The notes under the pieces were generated by a model. That model was not told the origin of the DNA. It made no database searches and worked only from the letters and a program-made list of their open reading frames with translations. From the NCBI GenBank assembly GCA_020722565.1, contig DYKO01000016.1, positions 1 to 61,739 on the forward strand: a DNA stretch of 61,739 nt. Reading direction: 5' to 3'. The DNA is from Rikenella microfusus. Lineage in GTDB: Bacteria; Bacteroidota; Bacteroidia; Bacteroidales; Tenuifilaceae. Shown here piece after piece: positions 46,877-55,378 of this stretch. The translations under genes and the position numbers were made by a program. Within the stretch, counting starts at the first letter, position 1. Every line of letters starts with the position of its first letter.

Positions 46877-48253
46877 ATGACACTAATTAAATCGATATCA
46901 GGAATACGGGGCACCATAGGAGGTACACCGGGCGAAAATTTGACACCAATTGATGTAGTACGATTTGCAGCGGCCTATGCCGAATGGCTAAAACTCAGAA
47001 ATAATGGGAAACGCTGCCTTGTTGTAGTAGGCCGCGATGCGCGCATTTCGGGCGAAATGGTAAGCGGTATTGTAATAGGCACGCTAACCGGTTGCGGAAT
47101 TGACGTACTAAATATTGGACTGGCTACCACACCTACCGTTGAAATGGCTGTTATTCTTGAGAAAGCCGATGGAGGTATCATTCTAACCGCCAGCCATAAC
47201 CCCCGTCAGTGGAATGCACTTAAGCTGCTCAATGAAAAAGGTGAATTCCTTTCGGATACCGATGGCAAAAAGGTTCTCGAAATTGCCGAAAAAGAAAGTT
47301 ACAATTTTGCCGATATCAATAGCATTGGCGTTGTTGAGGACGAGTACTCTTATGTTGATGAGCACATCAACCAAATCCTAAAATTAAAATATGTTGATGC
47401 TAAAGCAATAGAACAGGCAAACTTCAAGGTGGCTATCGATTGTGTTAACTCGGTTGGAGGAATTGCCCTACCCCGCTTGCTGCGTGCGCTCGGAGTAAAG
47501 GATATCATAGAACTCTACACCGAACCCACCGGAGATTTTCCCCATAATCCCGAACCCTTACCCGAACATTTGAGCGAAATATCCAGGGTTATGCGCGAAC
47601 AAAAAGCCCATGTGGGCTTTGTTGTCGATCCCGACGTGGACAGATTAGCAATTGTAAACGAGGATGGTACCATGTTTGGCGAAGAGTACACCCTGGTTGC
47701 CTGTGCCGATTTTGTTCTCAAACAAAATCTTGGAAACACGGTATCGAACCTTTCCAGTACCGCAGCACTAAGAGATATAACACAGAAGTACCATAAAGAG
47801 TATTTTGCTTCAGCAGTTGGAGAAGTAAATGTGGTTACCAAAATGAAAGAGGTTAATGCCGCTATTGGAGGCGAAGGTAATGGTGGCGTTATTCTTCCCG
47901 ATCTTCACTATGGCCGCGATGCGCTGGTGGGTATAGCCCTTTTCCTTAGTCATTTAGCCCAGTCGGGCAAAAAGTGCTCGGAGCTACGGGCTGAATATCC
48001 CAATTACTTTATATCCAAAAATAAAATCGAGCTCAAGCCCACCATCAACCCCGATAGCGTTTTGACCAGGCTGCAGGAGAAATTTGCATCCGAAAAACTC
48101 AATACTGTCGACGGTCTGCGTATCGATTTTGCCGATGGCTGGGTACATATGCGGAAATCAAATACTGAGCCTATTATTCGGATTTATGCTGAGGCAAAAA
48201 CACCCGAAAGAGCAAATCAACTCGCACAAATGATTATTGCAGAGGCTCATTAA
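46877..48253 (+). CDS. glmM: Phosphoglucosamine mutase (phosphohexomutase family)
   Basis: The 458-residue protein has the phosphohexomutase order: active-site Ser106 in TASHNP, the metal loop DPDVDRLA, the sugar loop GGEGNGG and the phosphate-binding RKSNTEPIIRIYAE. GlmM converts glucosamine-6-phosphate to glucosamine-1-phosphate, which GlmU uses. The Bacteroidetes form is often annotated phosphoglucosamine mutase; a general phosphomannomutase role is the alternative. Confidence 0.88.
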   Translation: MTLIKSISGIRGTIGGTPGENLTPIDVVRFAAAYAEWLKLRNNGKRCLVVVGRDARISGEMVSGIVIGTLTGCGIDVLNIGLATTPTVEMAVILEKADGGIILTASHNPRQWNALKLLNEKGEFLSDTDGKKVLEIAEKESYNFADINSIGVVEDEYSYVDEHINQILKLKYVDAKAIEQANFKVAIDCVNSVGGIALPRLLRALGVKDIIELYTEPTGDFPHNPEPLPEHLSEISRVMREQKAHVGFVVDPDVDRLAIVNEDGTMFGEEYTLVACADFVLKQNLGNTVSNLSSTAALRDITQKYHKEYFASAVGEVNVVTKMKEVNAAIGGEGNGGVILPDLHYGRDALVGIALFLSHLAQSGKKCSELRAEYPNYFISKNKIELKPTINPDSVLTRLQEKFASEKLNTVDGLRIDFADGWVHMRKSNTEPIIRIYAEAKTPERANQLAQMIIAEAH

Positions 48254-48358
48254 TACTATTGAAGCAAAACCAACCCACAAAACCGATTTTTGAATTAATA
48301 AGTAATTATCTTGAAATACTCCATAATCCATGTAGAATAAAATTTTTTTTGAAAAAAT

Positions 48359-48389
48359 TTTGCAGAAAAAATGAAATGATATATTTTTG
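48359..48389 (+). promoter_or_regulatory. Bacteroidetes-type promoter of the tRNA cluster
   Basis: TTTG (48359-48362), 19 bp, TATTTTTG (48382-48389): a perfect consensus match. It lies 46 bp before the damaged tRNA-Gly copy and 131 bp before the intact tRNA-Gly, so it probably transcribes both. Confidence 0.78.
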
Positions 48390-48434
48390 CAGCACCAAAA
48401 ACAAGCACAACGGTGCAAAAAAGTTTGGAATGCT

Positions 48435-48499
48435 GCGGAAATAGTTTAGTTGGTAGAGCCTAATCCGGCGCAGCCTGATTAGAGTCGCGAGTTTGAGTA
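48435..48499 (+). pseudogene. Damaged tRNA-Gly copy with a palindromic anticodon arm
   Basis: The sequence follows tRNA-Gly at 48520 through the acceptor 5' strand (GCGGAAA), the D arm (GTTT...GAGC) and the T loop (GCGAGTTTGAG). The anticodon arm is replaced by a 21-base palindrome (48461-48481) with arms TAATCCGG and CC(t)GATTA around CGCAG. The 3' acceptor strand is missing after the T loop. A real anticodon cannot be read. Confidence 0.72.
48461..48481 (+). repeat. Palindromic element, copy 1
   Basis: An 8-bp palindrome with one mismatch and loop CGCAG. Copy 2 at 48859-48879 has the loop CTGCG, the reverse complement, so the two copies are in opposite orientation. Confidence 0.8.
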
Positions 48500-48519
48500 A
48501 AAAGTTGAATTGATATACT

Positions 48520-48592
48520 GCGGAAGTAGCTCAGTTGGTAGAGCATAACCTTGCCAAGGTTAGGGTCGCGAGTTCGAGTCTCGTCTTCCGCT
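48520..48592 (+). tRNA. tRNA-Gly(GCC)
   Basis: An intact 73-base cloverleaf: acceptor GCGGAAG/CTTCCGC with discriminator T, D arm GCTC/GAGC, anticodon stem TAACC/GGTTA with loop TTGCCAA (anticodon GCC), T arm GCGAG/CTCGT with loop TTCGAGT. CCA is not encoded. Confidence 0.95.
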
Positions 48593-48616
48593 CTAGTTCT
48601 TTACTAAAAGTTCAAA
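48560..48616 (+). repeat. 57-bp direct repeat, copy 1 (partner 48877-48933)
   Basis: From the anticodon 3' strand of tRNA-Gly through the acceptor, the 14-bp linker and the left arm of the terminator, this stretch is identical to 48877-48933 (offset 317). It shows a duplication that ends inside the terminator. Confidence 0.85.
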
Positions 48617-48640
48617 GTTGCATAGCTTTGAACTTTTTAA
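48606..48640 (+). terminator. Terminator after tRNA-Gly
   Basis: The 12-bp arms AAAAGTTCAAAG and CTTTGAACTTTT close an eight-base loop and are followed by T. It begins 13 bp after the tRNA end. Confidence 0.85.
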
Positions 48641-48661
48641 GTTTTTGAACCTCCATTTTGC

Positions 48662-48746
48662 GCCCGGATGGTGGAACTGGTAGACACGCAGGACTTAAAA
48701 TCCTGTGGCCATTGCGGCTGTGTGGGTTCAAGTCCCACTCCGGGTA
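48662..48746 (+). tRNA. tRNA-Leu(TAA)
   Basis: An 85-base tRNA with a long variable arm: acceptor GCCCGGA/TCCGGGT with discriminator A, anticodon stem AGGAC/... with loop holding TAA, variable arm around TGGCCATTGCGGC, and T arm GTGGG/CCCAC with loop TTCAAGT. Confidence 0.94.
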
Positions 48747-48751
48747 CGATT

Positions 48752-48780
48752 AGCCCCGATCATCACGGGGCTTTCGTGTT
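48752..48780 (+). terminator. Terminator after tRNA-Leu
   Basis: Arms AGCCCCG and CGGGGCT around a seven-base loop, followed by an interrupted T-run (TTCGTGTT). It begins 5 bp after the tRNA. Confidence 0.65.
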
Positions 48781-48836
48781 TCATATCCCAACTTCTTCTC
48801 CCAACGCCCCCCTTTCTTTTTTCACCATATAGCATT

Positions 48837-48909
48837 ACTCAGCCCGGGAGGCAGAGCATAATCCGGCTGCGCCGGATTAGGGTCGCGAGTTCGAGTCTCG
48901 TCTTCCGCT
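48837..48909 (+). pseudogene. Partial tRNA-Gly copy with a palindromic anticodon arm
   Basis: The 3' half is identical to tRNA-Gly (48877-48909) and the bases GAGCATAA before the anticodon arm match too. The anticodon arm is the palindrome at 48859-48879. The 5' acceptor strand is absent and the D arm is altered (CTCAGCCCGGGAGGCAGAG), so a mature tRNA cannot fold. Confidence 0.75.
48859..48879 (+). repeat. Palindromic element, copy 2
   Basis: A perfect palindrome: TAATCCGG and CCGGATTA around CTGCG. It occupies the anticodon arm of the partial tRNA-Gly copy. Confidence 0.85.
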
Positions 48910-48933
48910 CTAGTTCTTTACTAAAAGTTCAAA
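48877..48933 (+). repeat. 57-bp direct repeat, copy 2 (partner 48560-48616)
   Basis: Identical to the tRNA-Gly 3' half, its linker and the left arm of its terminator. The right arm is absent here, so this copy cannot terminate. Confidence 0.85.
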
Positions 48934-49028
48934 ATATATGTAAAATACTACATTAAAACCTAAAGCCTAGTCATTCATTTTGAATCGATTTTACGATATT
49001 TGCAGATACTAAACCAAAACCTTTAAAA

Positions 49029-50132
49029 ATGGATACAAAGTACATTCCCTTCGACGTAATCGAAAAATTCATGGTAAAAGTGCTAAACAAGGCAGGCATT
49101 CCCCATGATGATGCAAAAATTATTTGTAACGTTCTTATACAAGCCGATATGTATGGGTTCGATTCCCATGGGGTTAATCGACTCAAACCCATTTACCTTG
49201 ATCGCATTAAGGATGGGATTGTTAATCCCGTTACCAACTACAAGATTATTAAAGAGACTCCTACCACGGCTGTAATAGATGGGCAAAACGGAATGGGTCA
49301 CGTTATATCCCATAATGCCATGAGAATAGCCATGGATAAAGCCAAAAAGTTTGGTATGGGGATGGTGGTAGTGCGGAACTCAAGTCATTACGGATTTGCT
49401 GGCTATTATGCGTTGATGGCCACCAAGGAAGATATGATTGGTATTACTGGAACCAATGCACGCCCCTCCATAGCTCCCACGTTTGGAGTGGAGGGAATGC
49501 TGGGCACCAATCCTTTAACCTTTGGCATGCCCACCGATGAGTCATTTCCCTTTTTACTCGATTGCGCCACATCAATAACCCAAAGGGGTAAAATCGAACT
49601 TTACGCCCGATTAGGCAAGGATTTACCAAAAGGTTGGGTAATTGATAACAATGGCGAAAGCAAAACCAACTCTCAGGAGGTACTGCAACAACTCATTGCA
49701 GGCGAGGCAGCCCTTGCCCCTTTAGGTGGTATTGGCGAGGAAACTGCAGGATATAAAGGCTACGGATATGCCACCGTTGTCGAAATTCTTTCGGCTGCCC
49801 TACAACAGGGAGCCTACCTCAAAATGCTTACCGGGTTTCAGGATGGCAAAAAGGTTCCCTACCGCCTTGGTCATTTCTTTATTGCCATTGATATAAATGC
49901 CTTTGTTGAACCTGGATTATTCAAAAAAACTACCGGTAATATACTCAGAGAGCTGCGCGCCTCAAGAAAAATGCCTAGTCAAAATCGCATATACACAGCA
50001 GGTGAAAAGGAATACGATACATGGATGTTCCGCAAGGATAAAGGCGTTCCGTTTTCCGATAAACTTTTAAAGGAGTTCAAGGGCATATGTGAGGAGTACA
50101 ACCTTCCGGAATTCAGCCATTACTTCGAGTAA
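49029..50132 (+). CDS. Malate/L-lactate dehydrogenase-family (Ldh2) oxidoreductase
   Basis: The 367-residue protein belongs to the non-Rossmann NAD(P)-dependent family. Visible features: ADMYGFDSHGVNRL with the catalytic His of SHG, VVRNSSHYGFAGYY, MLGTNPLTFGMPT and GIGEETAGYKGYGYA. It could oxidise malate, lactate, ureidoglycolate or a diketogulonate-like substrate; sequence alone does not decide. It is monocistronic with a strong terminator. Confidence 0.88.
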   Translation: MDTKYIPFDVIEKFMVKVLNKAGIPHDDAKIICNVLIQADMYGFDSHGVNRLKPIYLDRIKDGIVNPVTNYKIIKETPTTAVIDGQNGMGHVISHNAMRIAMDKAKKFGMGMVVVRNSSHYGFAGYYALMATKEDMIGITGTNARPSIAPTFGVEGMLGTNPLTFGMPTDESFPFLLDCATSITQRGKIELYARLGKDLPKGWVIDNNGESKTNSQEVLQQLIAGEAALAPLGGIGEETAGYKGYGYATVVEILSAALQQGAYLKMLTGFQDGKKVPYRLGHFFIAIDINAFVEPGLFKKTTGNILRELRASRKMPSQNRIYTAGEKEYDTWMFRKDKGVPFSDKLLKEFKGICEEYNLPEFSHYFE

Positions 50133-50159
50133 ACACTTAAGATGTCGAATAAACTGATT

Positions 50160-50186
50160 AAAGCGTAGGGAACCCCTACGCTTTTT
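50160..50186 (+). terminator. Terminator after the Ldh-family gene
   Basis: The 10-bp arms AAGCGTAGGG and CCCTACGCTT around AAC, then T-run, 28 bp after the stop. Confidence 0.85.
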
Positions 50187-50290
50187 CAAATGCTTAACAA
50201 TTCAACAACCTCAACATGTGCAAAAAATGAATACCGTTTAATCTAAATATCACCTAAAACATATAACTTTCAAAACCAAACCAAGTTCAC

Positions 50291-51910
50291 ATGATAAGGA
50301 TCAATAAATTATGGCTAAGCCTTTGTTTGCTTTGGCTTTCATTAAGCACAGTGCTCGCACAGGTGCAATTTGGCACCGAATACGATCCCTACTTTGGCGA
50401 AACCTGCACCAGCATTATGGTAGGTAAAAAAGCAACAACTGACGGTTCGGTTATCACCAGTCATACCTGTGATGGACGTTACCGCACTTGGGTAACCGTT
50501 GAAAAAGGACAAAAGTTTTTGAACGATACCATCACATCGATCTATAAGGGACTACTCCGAACCGAAACCCCATGGGACATGCGAAACGTGGTTAAGGTGG
50601 GCGAAATACCCCAGGCCCGCGAAACCTATACCTTTTTCAATTCAGCCTATCCGTTCATGAACGAGAAGCAACTAGCAATGGGAGAAACCACCATAACCGG
50701 AGCCAACATCCTTTTCAACCCAAAGGGTATGTTTCAGGTTGAAGAGTTGCAACGCATTGCTCTTCAGCGATGTACAACCGCCCGCGAAGCAATCAGGCTC
50801 ATTGGGAGTCTTATTAAAGAATACGGTTATGGCGACTGGGGCGAATGCATAACCATTGCCGATAAAAATGAGGTTTGGCAAATGGAGATCTTTGGCGAGG
50901 GCCCCAATAAAATTGGCGGCGTTTGGGCAGCCCAGCGTATTCCCGATGACCATGTTGGGGTTTCAGCAAACATATCAAGAATTTCAGTTTTAAACCTAAA
51001 AGATCCCAACTATTTCATGGCATCCGACAACATATTTGACGTTGCCCTTAGACTTAAGCTATGGGATGGCAAAGAACCCTTTAAATTCTGGAAAGCCTAT
51101 GGTAACGCTAGAAAACCCTTCAAAATAAGAGAATTTTTCATTCTCAATAAAATGGCCCCCTCTCTGAAACTAAACTTTGAAACGGATGAGCTTCCCTTTT
51201 CGGTTAAGCCTGATAAAAAGGTTTCGGTTCATGATGTTCTAGCTCTCTATCGCGAAACCTACGAGGGTACCGAGTACGATATGACCCGTAATCTCCGTTA
51301 CATTCGCAAAAAGTACAACAATAAACACGAAATTGTGGACACCGATACGTTGGTATCGCCAATTGCTAACCCATGGCTAACTGGATATACCCGCGATTTA
51401 CTAAACTTTTTAAAAGAAGGCACAGTTAACTTCCAGCGTACTGTTGCGGTTTCTTGGTGCTCCTACTCGCATATAATTCAGCTTCGCAACTGGCTACCCG
51501 ATGAGATAGGCGGGCTAGCATGGTTCTCAGTCGATAACCCCGCTCAAAGCCCACGCATTCCCATATTCTCAGGAGTAACTGAACTCCCAGACTACTTCAA
51601 CTACTGTGGGCAAAAGTGCTATCGCAATGATGCGCTACTTTGGCAGTTCCGTCGCGCCAACAAACTGGCTACTCTGGCCTGGCAGGAAACCCGAACCGAT
51701 ATGATGAACGAGGTGCTATACTTTGAACAAAAGGTTATCCGCGAATCGCCGATGCTGGAGCAACAGGTAATGACCCTGTTAGGGAGCGGCCGTAAGGACG
51801 AGGCCAAAAGACTACTCACACACTACACCCGCGACTTTACCGGAGCAACAGTAATGCGATGGAGGGAACTGGAAGCCCATTACTGGAACCGTTTTGGGAT
51901 GGGATTTTAA
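50291..51910 (+). CDS. C69-family dipeptidase
   Basis: The 539-residue product has a signal peptide (1-24, ending VLAQ). The C69 peptidases are N-terminal-nucleophile hydrolases, and the candidate Cys39 lies in ETCTSIMVGKKAT with the family glycine context; SHTCDG and EYGYGDWGECITIADKNEVW follow. A short propeptide (25-38) would be cut to free the cysteine. It would digest dipeptides in the periplasm or outside. Monocistronic with terminator. The family name covers PepD-like activity; exact specificity unknown. Confidence 0.88.
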   Translation: MIRINKLWLSLCLLWLSLSTVLAQVQFGTEYDPYFGETCTSIMVGKKATTDGSVITSHTCDGRYRTWVTVEKGQKFLNDTITSIYKGLLRTETPWDMRNVVKVGEIPQARETYTFFNSAYPFMNEKQLAMGETTITGANILFNPKGMFQVEELQRIALQRCTTAREAIRLIGSLIKEYGYGDWGECITIADKNEVWQMEIFGEGPNKIGGVWAAQRIPDDHVGVSANISRISVLNLKDPNYFMASDNIFDVALRLKLWDGKEPFKFWKAYGNARKPFKIREFFILNKMAPSLKLNFETDELPFSVKPDKKVSVHDVLALYRETYEGTEYDMTRNLRYIRKKYNNKHEIVDTDTLVSPIANPWLTGYTRDLLNFLKEGTVNFQRTVAVSWCSYSHIIQLRNWLPDEIGGLAWFSVDNPAQSPRIPIFSGVTELPDYFNYCGQKCYRNDALLWQFRRANKLATLAWQETRTDMMNEVLYFEQKVIRESPMLEQQVMTLLGSGRKDEAKRLLTHYTRDFTGATVMRWRELEAHYWNRFGMGF

Positions 51911-51945
51911 AAACACCATCTACAGTTACCTTTTTTATTTCAATT

Positions 51946-51971
51946 AGCTCACAATCTTGTGGGCTTTTTTT
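51946..51971 (+). terminator. Terminator after the C69 peptidase
   Basis: Arms AGCTCACAA and TTGTGGGCT (one G-T pair) around TC, then a run of T. Confidence 0.82.
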
Positions 51972-52065
51972 GATGATCAATATCACCTTTTTTATATCAA
52001 AACTTATTGACTTTTAAATTTTTATACTCTAAATTGAACCTAGAAAACCAATAGCACCAAAGGTT

Positions 52066-52305
52066 ATGAAGTGGGGGAAAAACAGCCTGGTTGTTGATTA
52101 CGTTGGACGGATACACATGAACACAGACCCGTTCTGGTTTTACAACCTTGTGGTGTTTTTCGATGAAGATAATCAAACCAAACTTCCTAAGGGTATGCTG
52201 TCGTTCTACCACCTATTTGTGGATCAACTGGATTTGAAACTCTTTGAAGAACAAATACCCCAGAGCATATCAACCAGTAGGGCTTGTTTTTTTTACATCA
52301 ACTAA
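52066..52305 (+). CDS. Small protein of unknown function
   Basis: A 79-residue frame rich in aromatic residues (PFWFYNLVVFFDEDNQ). The codon use looks natural for the genome, but no family is recognised and no cysteine-metal or membrane feature is clear. It lies 51 bp before the isochorismatase-like gene on the same strand. It may be a real small protein or chance. Confidence 0.4.
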   Translation: MKWGKNSLVVDYVGRIHMNTDPFWFYNLVVFFDEDNQTKLPKGMLSFYHLFVDQLDLKLFEEQIPQSISTSRACFFYIN

Positions 52306-52356
52306 CCACTACCCTTACCAAAATCTACCTATATTTACACAATAAATATAAACGTC

Positions 52357-52941
52357 ATGATGCGTCGTGTTGTTACCATTGCATTGCTTATTGCACTTGC
52401 CGGAGTAGCAAGGGCAATACCCGATACGAGCCGTGTGGCTTTGCTTATCATAGATATTCAGGATTTTTACTTCCCTGGCGGAAAATCGGAACTGGTAAAT
52501 CCTGTGCCTGCGGCACAGAACGCCGCCAAGTTGCTAGATTACTTCCGCAGCAACCAGTACCTAGTGGCTCATGTGGGACATAATGCTTCAGAGAATCAAG
52601 AGTTTTACCCTTTAGTAAAACCTCTTGAGGGAGAGGCAGTGTTTATGAAAAATAAAGTAAACGCCTTTGTCGATACCCAACTATTGGATTACCTACAGGG
52701 TCAACAAATTTCAAAACTGGTTATTTGCGGCATGCAAACGCATATGAGCGTTGAGGCAGCAGTGAGGGCTGCCACCGATTTTGGCTTTAAGGTTACCCTT
52801 ATTCACGATGCTTGCGCCACCCGCGACCTAAAATGGGGCAACGAGATTATTCCGGCAAAGATGGTGCACCTATCCACCCTGGCTACGCTTCAAAGTTATT
52901 CCAAAATATTGAGCACCAAAGAGTTTCTAGACAAAAAATAG
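52357..52941 (+). CDS. Exported isochorismatase-family protein with Ser in place of catalytic Cys
   Basis: The 194-residue protein has a signal peptide (1-19, ending VARA) and an isochorismatase/cysteine-hydrolase fold. Of the usual catalytic triad, Asp33 (IIDIQDFYF) and Lys98 (MKNKVNAF) are present, but the Cys in the GMxTHMCV motif is Ser131 (GMQTHMSVEAAVRAA; codon AGC, one base from TGC). The protein may be an inactive or altered hydrolase such as a nicotinamidase-like relative. A start at the second ATG (52360) is also possible. Confidence 0.85.
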   Translation: MMRRVVTIALLIALAGVARAIPDTSRVALLIIDIQDFYFPGGKSELVNPVPAAQNAAKLLDYFRSNQYLVAHVGHNASENQEFYPLVKPLEGEAVFMKNKVNAFVDTQLLDYLQGQQISKLVICGMQTHMSVEAAVRAATDFGFKVTLIHDACATRDLKWGNEIIPAKMVHLSTLATLQSYSKILSTKEFLDKK

Positions 52942-52982
52942 GTGCTTTTAAAGTTGCAACCATATGCTATTACAAAATAAAG

Positions 52983-53009
52983 AGCGTAGCCCAACTGCTA
53001 CGCTTTTTT
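52983..53009 (+). terminator. Terminator between the isochorismatase-like and GIN genes
   Basis: Arms AGCGTAGC and GCTACGCT with a six-base loop, then T-run on the plus strand. On the minus strand it is followed by fewer T, but it may also help end the GIN gene transcript, whose stop is 20 bp away. Confidence 0.8.
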
Positions 53010-53028
53010 CAAAACTTTATTGAATCTC

Positions 53029-53724
53029 CTACATCTGGATAAAACGACCATATCCATTTACCTTTACATCTATACGTGGGTTGCCTTTTAGCTTGATGTT
53101 ACCACGTCCATTTATTTTTCCGTTACATTCGGAAATACAGCAAATGCCAGCACTGCCTGAACCATTAAGGGTCACCAAGGCCCTGCTCACGCATAGGTTT
53201 TCAAGGTTGAAGTTACCCGAACCACTTGAGTGAACTTCAAGTTCAGTAGCCTGCGATTTACCATCAACAGTTATTGAACCCGAGCCATTAATCCTTGCAT
53301 CAATTCTGGTTCCCTTCACGTCCTTTAACCTAATATTTCCGCTTCCGTTAATATCGAGCACAAGAACTTCGGTTTCAAATGGGTTTTGGGTTAAAACATT
53401 CCCTGATCCGTTTATCCCAATGCCGTTAATCTTTGGCATCCAAATCCTAACCAACACCCTACCCCAACTCTTACCTAATAATCGGTTTTCCTTGCTTCCA
53501 ATTTTTAGCACTCCGTCGGTGCTGGTTAGCTCCAGCATATCGAAAACATGGCTCTGTGCTGTAACCTCTACCTTAAACTCGGGCGATTGATAAATTTCGA
53601 TATTTGCCGATGTGCTGTTTTTAACTGTATGAAACCCTGAAAGAGTAAACAATCGGGTTTCCTGTGCCTGCAAGGCAACGGCAAAACCTGCCGTTAACAA
53701 CATAGCAGTAAGTAATCGTTTCAT
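53029..53724 (-). CDS. GIN (DUF2807) domain exported protein
   Basis: The 231-residue product has a signal peptide (1-20, ending LQAQ) and a beta-helix built of short repeats with NGSGN, NGSGS and NGYGR turns, the head GIN domain pattern common in Bacteroidetes. These proteins are probably surface or envelope adhesins or structural proteins. The start at 53724 is chosen for the signal peptide. Function not known. Confidence 0.85.
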   Translation of the reverse strand: MKRLLTAMLLTAGFAVALQAQETRLFTLSGFHTVKNSTSANIEIYQSPEFKVEVTAQSHVFDMLELTSTDGVLKIGSKENRLLGKSWGRVLVRIWMPKINGIGINGSGNVLTQNPFETEVLVLDINGSGNIRLKDVKGTRIDARINGSGSITVDGKSQATELEVHSSGSGNFNLENLCVSRALVTLNGSGSAGICCISECNGKINGRGNIKLKGNPRIDVKVNGYGRFIQM

Positions 53725-53814
53725 CGTTTTTATTATTTGTGATTTACTTAAAATAAAGACAGCCCCGCTCAGCAATCTGCTGCATGGGGTTGTCGAATTA
53801 TATGTAAATAGTTC

Positions 53815-54978
53815 TTAGAAGGCGGGGCCGGCAAATGCCTTAACCTCGTTTGCGGTTATTTGTTTGTCGCACAGAATAATTAATCGTTCAATAACGTTTC
53901 GAAATTCCCTGATATTACCGGTCCATTTGAACTTTTTAAGTTCATCAATGGCATCAGGGGTTATCTCCTTGAAGGGTACGCCGTACTCGGCACAAACTTG
54001 ATTGATGAAATGCCCAGCCAACAGTGGTATATCATCAAGCCTCTCGCTTAGCGGTGGAACGCTAATTATAATCACGCTAAGGCGATGATAGAGGTCCTCG
54101 CGAAAGTTACCCAACTCAATTTCGCGGGCAAGGTTTTTATTGGTTGCAGCAATAACCCTGACATTAACCGTAATGTCTTTATCGCTTCCCACGCGGCTGA
54201 TTTTATTTTCCTGAAGAGCCCGAAGCACCTTGGCCTGTGCGCTAAGGCTCATATCGCCAATTTCGTCGAGAAAAAGGGTTCCGCCGTTAGCCTGCTCAAA
54301 CTTACCTTTCCGTTGCTTAATGGCTGATGTAAATGCCCCCTTCTCGTGTCCAAACAGCTCGCTCTCAATTAGTTCCGACGGAATAGCTGCGCAGTTTACC
54401 TCAACAAAGGGCATGTCTGCCCGGTTACTTTTTTCGTGCAGCCAACGGGCAACCAGTTCCTTTCCGGTACCGTTTGGACCAGTGATAAGTACACGTGCCT
54501 CGGTAGGAGCTACCCGGTCAATCATATCCTTAACCTTAACAATGGCAGTCGACTCACCAACTATATCATAAGCCTTGTTAACCTTTCGCTTCAACAATTT
54601 GGTTTCCTGTATCAGAACCGTTTTATCGGTGGCGTTTCTGATTGTTATGAGTAGGCGGTTAAGATCAAGTGGTTTTTCAATGAAATCAAATGCTCCCTTT
54701 TTGATGGCCTCAACAGCGGTATCGATGTTGCCATGCCCCGAAATCATTACAACCGGCACATCTGGTTGACGCTCCTGCAGTTTTTCCAGCACCTCTATAC
54801 CATCCATTTGTGGCATTTTGATGTCGCAGAGCACCAACTCATAGTTGCCGTTTTCGAATTGCTCAAGTCCGGAATGACCGTCCTCGGCAACATCAACCGA
54901 ATGCCCTTCAACTTCAAGTATATCCTTCAGTGTATTTCGAATTGCCCGTTCGTCATCAATAACCAAAATCTTTGACAT
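53815..54978 (-). CDS. NtrC-type sigma-54 response regulator without a DNA-binding domain
   Basis: The 387-residue protein has a receiver (1-120, Asp52, Lys102), a linker and an AAA+ domain with Walker A GPNGTGKE (167-174), the sigma-54 loop GAFTSA (214-219) instead of GAFTGA, Walker B GGTLFLDEIGD and the arginine-finger region. It ends near residue 387 after KWTGNIREFRNVIERL, so the Fis-type helix-turn-helix is missing. It would activate sigma-54 polymerase in solution without binding its own enhancer. A cognate kinase is not adjacent; an NtrY-like kinase lies at 27096. Confidence 0.9.
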   Translation of the reverse strand: MSKILVIDDERAIRNTLKDILEVEGHSVDVAEDGHSGLEQFENGNYELVLCDIKMPQMDGIEVLEKLQERQPDVPVVMISGHGNIDTAVEAIKKGAFDFIEKPLDLNRLLITIRNATDKTVLIQETKLLKRKVNKAYDIVGESTAIVKVKDMIDRVAPTEARVLITGPNGTGKELVARWLHEKSNRADMPFVEVNCAAIPSELIESELFGHEKGAFTSAIKQRKGKFEQANGGTLFLDEIGDMSLSAQAKVLRALQENKISRVGSDKDITVNVRVIAATNKNLAREIELGNFREDLYHRLSVIIISVPPLSERLDDIPLLAGHFINQVCAEYGVPFKEITPDAIDELKKFKWTGNIREFRNVIERLIILCDKQITANEVKAFAGPAF

Positions 54979-55378
54979 AGCTCGAATTTTTAGGTAAAAT
55001 TAGTTAAAATTTAGAAAGAGTTGGTGTTAAATGAATTGTATGGTGCTTGTTGGCCTTGATTCAAACACGTAATCTCTCTATTTCCCTACAGACTCATAAA
55101 TAAATCTACAAAAATAATTAACTAAAATTTAAGGGGCCTTCCCCAAACCCCATCTATTTATTAAAAACTTGTAATTAGCAAAGTATTTAAGATTGATAAA
55201 ATGCTATGCCCATATAATCAAACCCCTGCCAACCGTTAGTTGGGAAACATTTTACACCGAAGTCAAATAATAAACACATGTTACGCATGTGCGATTTTTA
55301 TTTTAGGATAGAAGGTAAGTAAAAGAAATTTTATCTCGTTAACAAAGAGCTGCTATCAAAAACCAATGATCAATTAAT
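54979..55378. other. Intergenic stretch without a supported gene
   Basis: AT-rich, with a small GGGG/CCCC hairpin at about 55131-55145. No coding frame or consensus promoter is seen. A minus-strand promoter for the regulator should lie in its right half. Confidence 0.5.

Noticed and set aside
48837-48909. Functional third tRNA
   Set aside because: The 5' acceptor strand is missing and position 33 of the anticodon loop is not T, so it cannot be a working tRNA.
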